A stretch of DNA of 64,000 nucleotides, from positions 1 through 64,000 of the forward strand of contig VGYC01000005.1 of assembly GCA_016873095.1 (NCBI GenBank). The letters are read 5' to 3'. Made by a program: the position numbers and the translations under genes. Under the pieces are notes generated by a model. The model had not been told where the DNA came from. It worked only from the letters and a program-made list of their open reading frames with translations, and did no database searches. Shown piece by piece: positions 16,151 through 24,504 of this stretch. Position 1 is the stretch's first letter. Each line of letters starts with the position of its first letter. The stretch is from Planctomycetota bacterium. Its GTDB lineage: Bacteria; Planctomycetota; Planctomycetia; Gemmatales; Gemmataceae.

Positions 16151-16238
16151 AACCACAAAGTTCACCAAGGACACAAGGGATACAAAGCAGAATCTGGCAA
16201 TTCGCAATGTATTCGTGTCCTTTGTGAGCTTTGTGGTT
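16151..16238. repeat. inverted repeat between convergent genes
   Basis: Arms of 24 nt (16151-16174 and 16215-16238) pair with two mismatches around a 40-nt spacer. The arm AACCACAAAG-TCAC-AAGGACAC resembles an ACCACAAAG/CACAAAGGAC-type repeat that I recall from many environmental genomes. It fills the space between the oxidoreductase stop and the recD2 stop, so it may end both transcripts. Confidence 0.8.
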
Positions 16239-16240
16239 GA

Positions 16241-18430
16241 TTAACTCGCCTCCGCCGCTTCTCGCAATCGCTGACAAAGTGCCGTGTAGCGCCGCTGCGT
16301 ATCCTGCCGGCGCACGGCGAGATCGAGCGCCTTGCCGCTGCCGACGATGACGACGAGCTTCTTGCCGCGGGTGATGGCGGTGTACAGCAGGTTGCGTTGC
16401 AGGAACATGTAGTGCTGCGTGTGCAGCGGAATGACCACGGCTGGATACTCGCTGCCCTGGCTCTTGTGGATGGTGAGGGCGTAGGCAAGCGATAGCTCGT
16501 CTAGTTCGCCGAAATCGTAAATGACCGGCCGGCCGTCGTAGTCCACGGTCAGCTCCTGTTCCTCGAGGTCAATTCTGGCGACGCGGCCAATGTCGCCGTT
16601 GAAGACTTCCTTCTTGTAGTTATTCTGCGTCTGCAAGACCTTGTCGCCGCGGCGAAAGGTCCAGCCGAAGCGCGCGACCTCGGGCTCGTCCTGGAACGGA
16701 TTGAGCACGTCCTGCAGCCGCTGGTTGAGATTGCGCACGCCCAGCTCGGAGCGGTTCATCGGCGTCAGCACCTGGATGTCGCGGAACGAATCATGCTTGA
16801 AACGGGCAGGGATGCGCTCGCGGATCAGTGTCACAACCCGGTCGATGATGGTGGCCGGCTGCTCACAATCGATGAAGTAGAAATCGCCGGGAGCATCGGC
16901 GGCGGCCGACTCCGGCAGCCGGCCTTGCAGCACGCAATGGGCCGCGCGGACGATGCCGCTCTCCTCGGCCTGGCGGAAAATCTCCGTCAAGCGCACGACC
17001 GGCACCTCCTTCGAGGCGATGATGTCCGCCAGCACCGTCCCCGGCCCCACCGACGGCAACTGGTCCACGTCACCCACCAGGATGACGCACGCCGCCGCCG
17101 GCACGGCCCGCAAGAGCTGGTTCATTAAGCTGACATCCACCATCGACGCCTCATCGACAACGAGCAGATCGAAGTCGAGCGAATGGTCGCGGTCACGGCG
17201 GCAGCCGCCGGAGGTCGGGTCGAACTCGAGCAGGCGGTGAATTGTCTTGGCCTCGCGGCCAGTGGTCTCGGCCAGGCGCTTGGCGGCCCGGCCGGTCGGC
17301 GCCGTCAATCCGCAGCGCTGATTCTTGGCGCTGAAGATCTCCAGGATGGCGCGGACGATGGTCGTCTTACCGACGCCGGGACCGCCAGTGATGACCAGCA
17401 CCTTCGACCGCGCCGCCTGCCGGATGGCGGCGCGCTGGCTGTCGGCCAGCGTCAGGCCCATCTTCTTCTCGACCCAGCCGAGCGCGACATCCGTGTCGAT
17501 GTCCGGCAATGGATGCGGTCCTTTTTGCAAAGCGTGCAAGGCTCGCGCGACGCCGATTTCCGCGTAGTAAAGCGCCGGCAAATACAACCACGGCTCGGCC
17601 GGCGCGGCCGACGAGTCCTCCCAGGTCTCGCGGATCAGCTCCTTCTCGCCGATCAGGAACGCGACGGCGTCGACGACCACGTCCCGGCCGATCTCCGTGA
17701 GAGCCACGGTGCGATTGATGACCTCGGTGTGCGGATGGCCGACGTTGCCTTCCTGGGCAAGCTGCTGCAGAACGTAGCGCAAGGCGGCGCGGGCCCGCAA
17801 CGGCGAGGTCGGCGGCACGCCTAGCCGGCCCGCCAGCTGATCGGCCATCTGGAAGCCGATGCCCCAGATGTCGGTCGCCAGCCGATACGGATTGGCCTGC
17901 ACCAGCTCGATGGCCTTGTCGCCATACGTCTTGTAGATGCGCAGGGCCCGGTTGAAGCCGACGCCATGCGATTGCAGAAAGACCATGATGCCGCGGACCG
18001 CCCGCTGCTCGCGCCAGCTCTCGCGGATCTGCTGGATGCGCTTGGCGCCGATGCCGCGCACTTCCTTCAGGAACGTGGGGCTGTCGTCGATGACTTGCAG
18101 CGTCTTCTCGCCGAAGACCTCGACGATGCGATGGGCCATTTGCGGGCCGATACCCTTGATGAGGCCGGAGCCCAGGAACTTCTCGATGCCTTCGGCGGAT
18201 TGCGGCGTCGCCGTGCGTAGCTCCTCCGCCTTGAACTGCGGGCCATGTTCCGGGTCGCGCTCCCACGTCCCGCTCGCCTCCAGCATCTCGCCGGCAATGG
18301 CGCTGGCCACGCTGCCCACGACCGTCACCGGGTCGCGCTTGCCCTGTACCTGCACGCGTAGCACCGCGAACCCGTTCTCCGGGTTGTGAAAGGTGACACG
18401 CTCAATGGTACCGGACAGCGCCTCGCTCAT
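16241..18430 (-). CDS. recD2: RecD2-type ATP-dependent DNA helicase
   Basis: A 729-residue 5'-3' DNA helicase of the RecD2 type, active without RecBC. The N-terminal OB-like region is [19 protein letters not shown]. Helix-hairpin-helix segments follow ([20 protein letters not shown] and [13 protein letters not shown]). Walker A is GGPGVGKTT (near 345), and motif II is [21 protein letters not shown] and EIFRQ follow, and the UvrD-like C-terminal motifs are [14 protein letters not shown] and [11 protein letters not shown]. The ATG at 18430 is where homology begins; the in-frame opening to 18907 is a shadow of the upstream gene. It lies 52 bp from that gene's stop. Confidence 0.95.
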   Translation of the reverse strand: MSEALSGTIERVTFHNPENGFAVLRVQVQGKRDPVTVVGSVASAIAGEMLEASGTWERDPEHGPQFKAEELRTATPQSAEGIEKFLGSGLIKGIGPQMAHRIVEVFGEKTLQVIDDSPTFLKEVRGIGAKRIQQIRESWREQRAVRGIMVFLQSHGVGFNRALRIYKTYGDKAIELVQANPYRLATDIWGIGFQMADQLAGRLGVPPTSPLRARAALRYVLQQLAQEGNVGHPHTEVINRTVALTEIGRDVVVDAVAFLIGEKELIRETWEDSSAAPAEPWLYLPALYYAEIGVARALHALQKGPHPLPDIDTDVALGWVEKKMGLTLADSQRAAIRQAARSKVLVITGGPGVGKTTIVRAILEIFSAKNQRCGLTAPTGRAAKRLAETTGREAKTIHRLLEFDPTSGGCRRDRDHSLDFDLLVVDEASMVDVSLMNQLLRAVPAAACVILVGDVDQLPSVGPGTVLADIIASKEVPVVRLTEIFRQAEESGIVRAAHCVLQGRLPESAAADAPGDFYFIDCEQPATIIDRVVTLIRERIPARFKHDSFRDIQVLTPMNRSELGVRNLNQRLQDVLNPFQDEPEVARFGWTFRRGDKVLQTQNNYKKEVFNGDIGRVARIDLEEQELTVDYDGRPVIYDFGELDELSLAYALTIHKSQGSEYPAVVIPLHTQHYMFLQRNLLYTAITRGKKLVVIVGSGKALDLAVRRQDTQRRYTALCQRLREAAEAS

Positions 18431-18482
18431 GAAGACATTGTAGCCGCGGGGCTTCGGGCTGAGCGAACGCCTGGTCCGAGGG

Positions 18483-19979
18483 CTAGTCAGGCAGTTTCCG
18501 GCCATCGGCGAAGTCCATGTCCGGCAACACCTTGAGCGTGACCTGGAAGCCGAAGTCCCGCTTGATCGCGCCGTGGAACGGCTCCCAGTAGCTGATCCAG
18601 AGCGGGTCCAAACCCGGATCGGGGGCGAACTCGGACGAGGCGGCCTTGCATGGCCGCAGGCATTGCGAGTGCGTTGCCGAGACTTCCCATGCCTGTTGCA
18701 GCGCGAACGGGCCGGGCATGACCGGCACGGCGGCGGGACCTTCGCGATCGTTGATGGACAGATTCTCGCCGCCGAACACACCGTGCGCCGGCAACTCCAC
18801 CTTGACGATGCCAAGCTTCGCAACCGAGACGCTGGCGAGCGCGGGGCCGGTCTGGGCGCTGCCGCCACCGCGATGGCTGCGCAGCAAACCGATGACGCGC
18901 GCCTCAAGCGAGATCTTTGCGGACCTGACTTCTGGATTGTCGAACGTGACCTCGAAGAGTTGTAGCAAGTCGAACTTCAAAGTGGCGGCCGAGCCCTTGC
19001 AGGGATGAGCGCCGGCCACGGCCACGCCGGTCATGGTGACAACGACGGTATCGGCCGCAGGCTGGGCGACATCGATATTGCCGCCACCCGTGTGCGTGCA
19101 GCCCGCGCGACTGGGAACGACCGCCGCCTTGCGTGAGCCAAGCGTGATCGTCACCGCCGACCTTGCGGCAAAACCCGCACGAATCGGCCAGGGACATATG
19201 CTCAGCAAGAGTACCGAGAATTGCAAGCTGTCGCGGGCCGTTGGCGGCGCCCGGCGAACACTGCCGATGAACGTTGGATTGTCGGTGGGGTCGATGAAGT
19301 TGTCGCTTCCCAGCACCAGGCCGGCCTGCGACGACCAGGCTTCGGTCCACTTGAGGGTGGTCAACAATCCCGTGTGCGTGAATGGATTGTAGATGAACGT
19401 GTAAGAATGCGACACAAGATAGTTGTCCGGTGCTGCATTGCTCTCGATGCCAGTCTGGCCGAAAAAACGGCCAAGCTTGACGTCCAGTCCGCGGCCGATG
19501 CTGGGAAGGTATGCTTCGCCGTAAAACTGGATGGGGTCGATGCCGTAGCGATTCGGCTTGCCGTTGTCTGCGGTCAATTGAGCGTTGAACAGGCCCCGCG
19601 CCAGCGTGAATACATAGTCGCTGCCGGGCAAGATGGTATCGCTGCGGAAGCCGAAAGTCGGCTCCGTCGTTCCGCTCCGAGCCACGCCGCGTTCGATGCG
19701 CAGCCAGTTTTGCTGAAGCAGGAAATTGTTGGCCAGGTAGTTGAACCCCATGGGCAGGTTGCTGACACGGTCACTGCTGGCCGTGAATGACATATCGGTC
19801 CAGCCGGAAACGCGAAGGTGATTGTCGTCGAGAAGAGATCCTTGCCACGTGCCCTGCAACGACTTCATGAGCAGCCAGCGATCCGCACCGTAGGACCAGG
19901 TCAGCGCCGGCGCCGCACCGGCGGCAGGCGTCGCCTGCCCAGCCGCCAAGGCGCAACTGAGTAGCATGGGAGCCAGCAT
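18483..19979 (-). CDS. exported porin-like / unknown-domain chimera
   Basis: A 498-residue exported protein with signal peptide MLAPMLLSCALAAGQATPA. Roughly residues 50-255 match the BBP2 (OmpL-like) beta-barrel pattern: GWTDMSFTASSDRVSNLPMG, LARGLFNAQLTADNGKPNRY, and the segment from QFYGEAYLP to VKLGRFFGQTGIES. Near DSLQFSVLL the barrel stops, about two thirds of the way through by my recollection of the family. An unrelated stretch follows: GGGNIDVAQPAADTVVVTMT, a Cys/Gly/Ser-rich middle, then LKVLPDMDFADGRKLPD. The second half gives no family I know. The start could also be a TTG at 20024. The join looks like a deletion fusion. A barrel missing strands would probably not insert as a porin. 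Confidence 0.75.
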   Translation of the reverse strand: MLAPMLLSCALAAGQATPAAGAAPALTWSYGADRWLLMKSLQGTWQGSLLDDNHLRVSGWTDMSFTASSDRVSNLPMGFNYLANNFLLQQNWLRIERGVARSGTTEPTFGFRSDTILPGSDYVFTLARGLFNAQLTADNGKPNRYGIDPIQFYGEAYLPSIGRGLDVKLGRFFGQTGIESNAAPDNYLVSHSYTFIYNPFTHTGLLTTLKWTEAWSSQAGLVLGSDNFIDPTDNPTFIGSVRRAPPTARDSLQFSVLLLSICPWPIRAGFAARSAVTITLGSRKAAVVPSRAGCTHTGGGNIDVAQPAADTVVVTMTGVAVAGAHPCKGSAATLKFDLLQLFEVTFDNPEVRSAKISLEARVIGLLRSHRGGGSAQTGPALASVSVAKLGIVKVELPAHGVFGGENLSINDREGPAAVPVMPGPFALQQAWEVSATHSQCLRPCKAASSEFAPDPGLDPLWISYWEPFHGAIKRDFGFQVTLKVLPDMDFADGRKLPD

Positions 19980-20080
19980 GGTTGCCCCGGTCGAGCCGGC
20001 GCGCAAGCAACTTGCGCCCTGCAATTCTCAGGCAGAAACTGTGCAGCGCCCCGGCCGTCATGCCCGGCAGCCACAGCAAG

Positions 20081-20105
20081 CCATCACGCCGCGATGGCGT
20101 GATGG
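20081..20105. promoter_or_regulatory. hairpin upstream of the porin-like gene
   Basis: CCATCACGCC and GGCGTGATGG pair perfectly around a 5-nt loop. The hairpin lies about 100 bp before the porin-like start, probably in its leader. There is no U-tract. A leader regulatory structure, or an end for the unrelated cca transcript side, are both possible. Confidence 0.45.
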
Positions 20106-20228
20106 CCTTGAAACAATGATCGGCCGCCATGCAACAATCATGCACGGATTAAAGTTGATTTCTTGCCCATATTCTCCGGATTGCCTGCAAAGACGGCAGA
20201 GTCGACGTTGGTGGCGAGCCGCGAGAGG

Positions 20229-21548
20229 TTACTGCTGCTCCGCCAGCAAACGGTCTACCAGCTCCAGCGCCTGCTGCTTGTCCTTGACCTGACCATCGAG
20301 CTGGGCTTCGCGGACGGCGTCGAGGAGTAACTTGAACTTCGGCCCTGGCTCGAGACCGTGGCGGGTAAGATCATGTCCGGTGAGGATGGCCGGCGGGTTC
20401 AGGTCGGCATCGGTCCATTCATTGAGCAGGAACTCGCAGTAGTCCACGTGGTCCTCGCTCTTACCCCAGGCGCGGGCATCGGCCCGGTGCAGCGCCAGCA
20501 ACTCGCCGATTCCGGGATGTGCAAGCAATGGCTTGAGCTTGCTGGTCCGCATCTGCCGGGCGTCGCACAGGATGATGTGCTTTTCGACCAGCCAGGCAAT
20601 GCGTGCGCGGTCATCGTTGGACAGTTTGAGACGCAGGGAGATGTCACTGGCCAGGCGTGCGCCGACGTGCTCGTGATAATAAAACGTGTAGCGGTCCGGT
20701 GTGCGGCCTACGGTGCGCGGCTTGCCCACGTCGTGCAACAAGGCGGCCAGTGCCAGCGGAAACGAAATCCCTTCGCCCAGCAGGTCCAGCACGCGCAGCA
20801 CGTGCTCCCAGAGGTCCCCGGTGGGCGCCGCCGGCGGACCTTGCGGCAAGCCGACCATCGGCAGCAATTCCGGCAGGAGCGCCGCAATCAGGCCCAGCTC
20901 GCGCAGCAGTTCCACGCCGCGCGCTCGCCGTGAATGCAGCAGCAGCTTGCGGAGTTCCTCGGCGATACGTTCGGCGCTGACGACGGTGATCTCGCCTGCC
21001 ATGGCTTTGATGGCGGCCGCCGTGACCGGCTCGATTTCGAGGTCAAAGCAAGTGGCAATGCGGACGCCACGCAGCAAGCGCAGCTTGTCCTCGCGGAAGC
21101 GCTCCGGCGGCTTGCCGATGGCCCGCAGGACCTTCGCCCGCAGGTCGCCTTGCCCGCCGACGAAGTCGATAAGCCTGTCATTGAGTGGATCGAAGAACAT
21201 CCCGTTGATCGTGAAGTCGCGACGCAGGGCATCATCTTGAGCCGTCGAGAAAATGACGGCGTCCGGATGCCGGCCATCCGAGTAGGACACGTCGGAACGG
21301 AACGTGGCGACTTCCACCGTCAGCGGTTTCGGCCCAAGCACCTCGATCACGCCGAAGCTGGCGCCGACCGCGATGGAGCGGCGAAAGAGCTTTCGCACCT
21401 GCTCCGGTAGAGCGTTGGTAGCGATGTCATAATCCTCGGGCTTGCGACCGAGCAACTCGTCGCGCACGCAGCCACCGGCCCACAAGGCCTCGTAACCGGC
21501 CTCGTGCAGCCGCTTGACCACGGAGATTGCGAACTCGCGTTCCGTCAT
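20229..21548 (-). CDS. cca: CCA tRNA nucleotidyltransferase / poly(A) polymerase family
   Basis: A 439-residue class II nucleotidyltransferase that adds CCA to tRNA 3' ends. The nucleotidyltransferase motif is GGCVRDELLGRKPEDYDIAT near residue 25, with the metal-binding Asp pair in DYD. RRDFTINGMFFDP and EDKLRLLRGVRIA follow. A metal-binding HD domain appears at LLHDVGKP near residue 272. Its HEHVGARLAS helix is typical of the bacterial HD-containing type. The ATG at 21548 overlaps the rsmD stop as ATGA, implying coupled translation, and fits the start of homology (MTEREFAISVVKRLHEAGYE). A poly(A)-adding role cannot be excluded by sequence. Confidence 0.92.
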   Translation of the reverse strand: MTEREFAISVVKRLHEAGYEALWAGGCVRDELLGRKPEDYDIATNALPEQVRKLFRRSIAVGASFGVIEVLGPKPLTVEVATFRSDVSYSDGRHPDAVIFSTAQDDALRRDFTINGMFFDPLNDRLIDFVGGQGDLRAKVLRAIGKPPERFREDKLRLLRGVRIATCFDLEIEPVTAAAIKAMAGEITVVSAERIAEELRKLLLHSRRARGVELLRELGLIAALLPELLPMVGLPQGPPAAPTGDLWEHVLRVLDLLGEGISFPLALAALLHDVGKPRTVGRTPDRYTFYYHEHVGARLASDISLRLKLSNDDRARIAWLVEKHIILCDARQMRTSKLKPLLAHPGIGELLALHRADARAWGKSEDHVDYCEFLLNEWTDADLNPPAILTGHDLTRHGLEPGPKFKLLLDAVREAQLDGQVKDKQQALELVDRLLAEQQ

Positions 21549-22156
21549 GGCTCTGCGCAACCCGGCGGTTCGGTCAGCGGGCCGCCCCCGCATGTGTGCA
21601 ACAATAGCAGATTTCGGCCGTACGCACGCGCCTCCCAGGCTGAAAGGGCCGGGTGGCCGTCCAGCTCAGAGTGCCGCTCCGCTTGCAGGATGATGCGTGA
21701 CCCGGACGCGGCGCTGCTTGCGAAGGCGTCGAGCAATTCCAGCAGCTCATCAGTGCGGCGCTGAAAGTCCGCGAAGGGAGGACTCACGAATACGGTGACC
21801 GGTTCGCCGGGTGCCTCCCAGGCGCGGGCCCAGCGATAGGCGTCGGCCCGGGTGAGGCGTGCCAGCTCCACAACGCGCCATTCCTCAAGGTAGTTGTGAA
21901 TTTCCTGCACTTGCCGCAGATCGCGCTCGATGAAGAACACCGGCTGAGCGCCGCGACTGATGGCCTCCAGGCCGACGACGCCGCTGCCTGCGAAGACGTC
22001 GATGAATGGCCGATCCATCACGGAGTCGGCGAGGATATTGAATAGCGCCTCGCGGACGCGGTCCGGCGTCGGGCGAATTCCCAGCTTGGCATTGACCTGG
22101 CAGGCAATCTTCCTGCCCCGCAGAGAACCCGCCACGATGCGAAGCTGCACACGCAT
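21545..22156 (-). CDS. rsmD: RsmD-family 16S rRNA (guanine-N2)-methyltransferase
   Basis: Probably methylates G966 of 16S rRNA using S-adenosylmethionine. The N-terminal RIVAGSLRGRKI and RPTPDRVREALFNIL are typical, and the SAM-binding loop is DVFAGSGVVGLEA. The catalytic motif normally reads (N/D)PPY/F but here is SPPF (VFVSPPFADF), so the Asn/Asp is replaced by Ser. The fold appears complete at 203 residues. It overlaps cca by four bases (ATGA). Whether the enzyme is active is uncertain. Confidence 0.87.
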   Translation of the reverse strand: MRVQLRIVAGSLRGRKIACQVNAKLGIRPTPDRVREALFNILADSVMDRPFIDVFAGSGVVGLEAISRGAQPVFFIERDLRQVQEIHNYLEEWRVVELARLTRADAYRWARAWEAPGEPVTVFVSPPFADFQRRTDELLELLDAFASSAASGSRIILQAERHSELDGHPALSAWEARAYGRNLLLLHTCGGGPLTEPPGCAEP

Positions 22157-22200
22157 GCAAATCCACTTCCTCGGCGATACCTAAGGACGTGACCTCAACA

Positions 22201-22302
22201 GCGCGCCACTCGCTTGCGGTTTCGCGCACCGTCTCGGCTTCGGAAAGCATGATCCTTTCGGCCAAAGGACATTGAGCGCGAAACCGCAAGCGAGTGGCGC
22301 GC
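22201..22302. repeat. long perfect inverted repeat
   Basis: Two 27-nt arms (22201-22227 and 22276-22302) are perfect reverse complements around a 48-nt spacer. It lies between the hydrolase gene and rsmD, which both run on the minus strand. The arm core GCGCGAAACCGC is shared with the hairpin at 1788-1835, so it probably belongs to a dispersed palindromic family. A terminator role for the hydrolase side is possible. Confidence 0.88.
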
Positions 22303-22336
22303 AGTCGCCCGCAAGCGCGTCGCACTTCAGCTTGCG

Positions 22337-24355
22337 TCAACGATCGCGGAGCTTGATCAACCGCTTCGTATCTTCTTCTAGCAGATAGCCTTTCTCCATC
22401 ATCGTGAAACAATTCATGCCGAATAATTTTCGATAGCTCCCGTTCGGATAGCGCTCCTCGATGGACAGCCGAGTGTCGCCGGCCGCCGTCGCTTCGTCCT
22501 TTGTCTTGGCAAACGGAATGTACGAGCCCAGGAGATTCGCCAGCATTCCTTCGCCGCCCACGTCGCGCCGTCGCAGGTTCCAGCCGGTATACGTGGCAGT
22601 CGGCACCGCGACTTCCGGAGGCAGCAGGGTGCCGAGGTCGTTGCCGTCGCGGTCGCTGCGCGGGCCCAGCACGATGTACTGGCCCAGCATTCTGGGCGGT
22701 TCCTGGGTGATGACGCCTTCCTTCAGAAAGCGTGGTCCGTAGTCAAGCGCCGGCGGTTGCTGGATCACCTCCGGATAACGCACGCCGGGAATGGCGGGAA
22801 AGCCGGTGCTCTTCTGCCGCCAATCGACGAGTGTTTTGTTGTCGATGCGTGGATAGACGCTGGCCGGCGGCGTCTTGCCGTCCTTGACCCAGCGATCCAG
22901 TCCATCGAGCAAGGCACGGAGCATGGGCCGATAGTCGCCGGGGTTGTTCAGGTTGTCGGCGATGCCCTTGCCCGGGGGATACGCTGCCGGGCCGTGCTGC
23001 GTGCCGCCGAAGGCGTAGATGCGGACATTGGCCGGAATGTCGGCATCCTTCGTCCCGAGCGGATCGGTGTGCACGAGCGAGCCGCTGCGATGCCAGTACT
23101 CGGCGGCACTCTGCGTGTGCATGATCCTCGCCTTCCGCGAACCCTCCGAGCGCAGGATGCTATCCGTCCGCTTGCTGAACGGATCGGTCGCGGGCCCGTA
23201 AGTGAAGGGGAAGTAATCGACCGGATACAGGTGGTCCTCGTTCTGACCGGCGAAGCGCGTGGGCTGTGCGAAACGATGATTGAAGAAACCGAGTCCGCCG
23301 CCGGCGACGTGCGGCATCAGGCCGTCAAAGACGATGCGGCCGGCCTCGTCGGTGTTGAAGTCCAGGTACAAGAGATTGCGAAGAAACCGGCCGCTCTGCG
23401 AGACGCCGAAAGCCAGCGCCCGCGCGACGGCGGGCTTGCCGGCGGCGTCGCGCAGCGGGTTCCTTTCGGAATCATCATGCCGCAGGAAGGACACCAGGTC
23501 TCGCACCGCCGCAAAGCCGGTCCCCTGAACGATCGGCCCGTCGCACTCGGCAATCAACTCATAGAGATAGCCTGGCCGAAAACCGCCCGACAGTTTCAAG
23601 CGCACCTGCGGCAGCGTGCCGGGAACGCCGTGCTGGACCTCGGGGATCTTTCGGACTTCAAGCGACCATTGCGCGACGGGAATCGGCACGCGTGGATCGC
23701 CCTCGCGCATCCGCCACGTCAGCGTGGCCTCCTTGAGTTTGCTTGGCATGGGGACGTAGCAGCCGTGCCCCTCGCGGCGGGACAACGGCAGCGACTCGGC
23801 GGGCGCGTCAGTGCTCATCTCGAAGCGCACCTTGCCGGTGACGGGCTTCTCGACGCGCGGCGCTTGCAGGAGCAATCTTCCTTCGCCCGGCAGCATCTCG
23901 CCGATCCAGCCGCACCAGAGGACGGCATAGCCGCGGCGGAAGAGAAAGCCATCCCCCTCACTGCCAGGCTTGTCGAGATCATTGCCGCCCGGCGCGAAGT
24001 TGAACATGCGCAGCGCCAGCTTGTTGCCGCGGTTGTTGACATCGTAGAAGATGGCACCGTTTCCCTTGGCCGGGTCCTTGGGCGCCAGCAGGTAGAAATC
24101 GGCAGCGAACTCGACCTTGCCCTGATCGTTCTTCCTGGCCAGGGACAGATCGACGATGCCGCGATTGCGGGCATGCTCCGGATCGATGGCAAAACGAGCG
24201 ATGCCGACGATCTTCTCGTATGGCCCGGCAGCGCCAAACGACTTGCCGCCTGCGAACGGTTCGCGTTGCTGGATTTCCAAGGCCAGGACCTCGGCGCGGA
24301 CGCGCGCGGATTCCGCAAGGACCAGCAGGCCCAGCATGAGAGCGATGGTTTTCAT
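22337..24355 (-). CDS. secreted alpha/beta hydrolase domain protein
   Basis: A 672-residue exported protein with signal peptide MKTIALMLGLLVLAESARVRA. It fits the large alpha/beta-hydrolase family often annotated from N-terminal FAGGKSFG-AGPYEKI sequences. The nucleophile motif is GVSQSGRFLRNLLYLDFN near residue 320. It continues with FDGLMPHVAGGG and a His-bearing TQHGPAAYPP stretch near residue 450, a plausible catalytic His. The C-terminus reads TRLSIEERYPN. Substrate is unknown, possibly an ester or glycan-derived compound. It is a single-gene unit on the minus strand. Confidence 0.85.
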   Translation of the reverse strand: MKTIALMLGLLVLAESARVRAEVLALEIQQREPFAGGKSFGAAGPYEKIVGIARFAIDPEHARNRGIVDLSLARKNDQGKVEFAADFYLLAPKDPAKGNGAIFYDVNNRGNKLALRMFNFAPGGNDLDKPGSEGDGFLFRRGYAVLWCGWIGEMLPGEGRLLLQAPRVEKPVTGKVRFEMSTDAPAESLPLSRREGHGCYVPMPSKLKEATLTWRMREGDPRVPIPVAQWSLEVRKIPEVQHGVPGTLPQVRLKLSGGFRPGYLYELIAECDGPIVQGTGFAAVRDLVSFLRHDDSERNPLRDAAGKPAVARALAFGVSQSGRFLRNLLYLDFNTDEAGRIVFDGLMPHVAGGGLGFFNHRFAQPTRFAGQNEDHLYPVDYFPFTYGPATDPFSKRTDSILRSEGSRKARIMHTQSAAEYWHRSGSLVHTDPLGTKDADIPANVRIYAFGGTQHGPAAYPPGKGIADNLNNPGDYRPMLRALLDGLDRWVKDGKTPPASVYPRIDNKTLVDWRQKSTGFPAIPGVRYPEVIQQPPALDYGPRFLKEGVITQEPPRMLGQYIVLGPRSDRDGNDLGTLLPPEVAVPTATYTGWNLRRRDVGGEGMLANLLGSYIPFAKTKDEATAAGDTRLSIEERYPNGSYRKLFGMNCFTMMEKGYLLEEDTKRLIKLRDR

Positions 24356-24504
24356 GTGTTTCTCCTGCAGACCATCTTATGGACCATGAGCCCATATTGC
24401 GGGGAGCCGACCGGCGACCGATCCCGTTTCCGATAGTATGTCGGCGCCCGGCAAACAGCGGCAAACGATATCGCCGCCCGGCGGGCCACGCATAAGTTGA
24501 TGGG

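Noticed and set aside
18431-18907. In-frame upstream extension of recD2
   Set aside because: This stretch is Arg/Ser-rich, overlaps the porin-like gene in another frame, and RecD2 homology begins at 18430.
22757-24436. Plus-strand 559-residue open frame over the hydrolase gene
   Set aside because: It is a codon-bias shadow of the minus-strand hydrolase, with no start signal or known motif.
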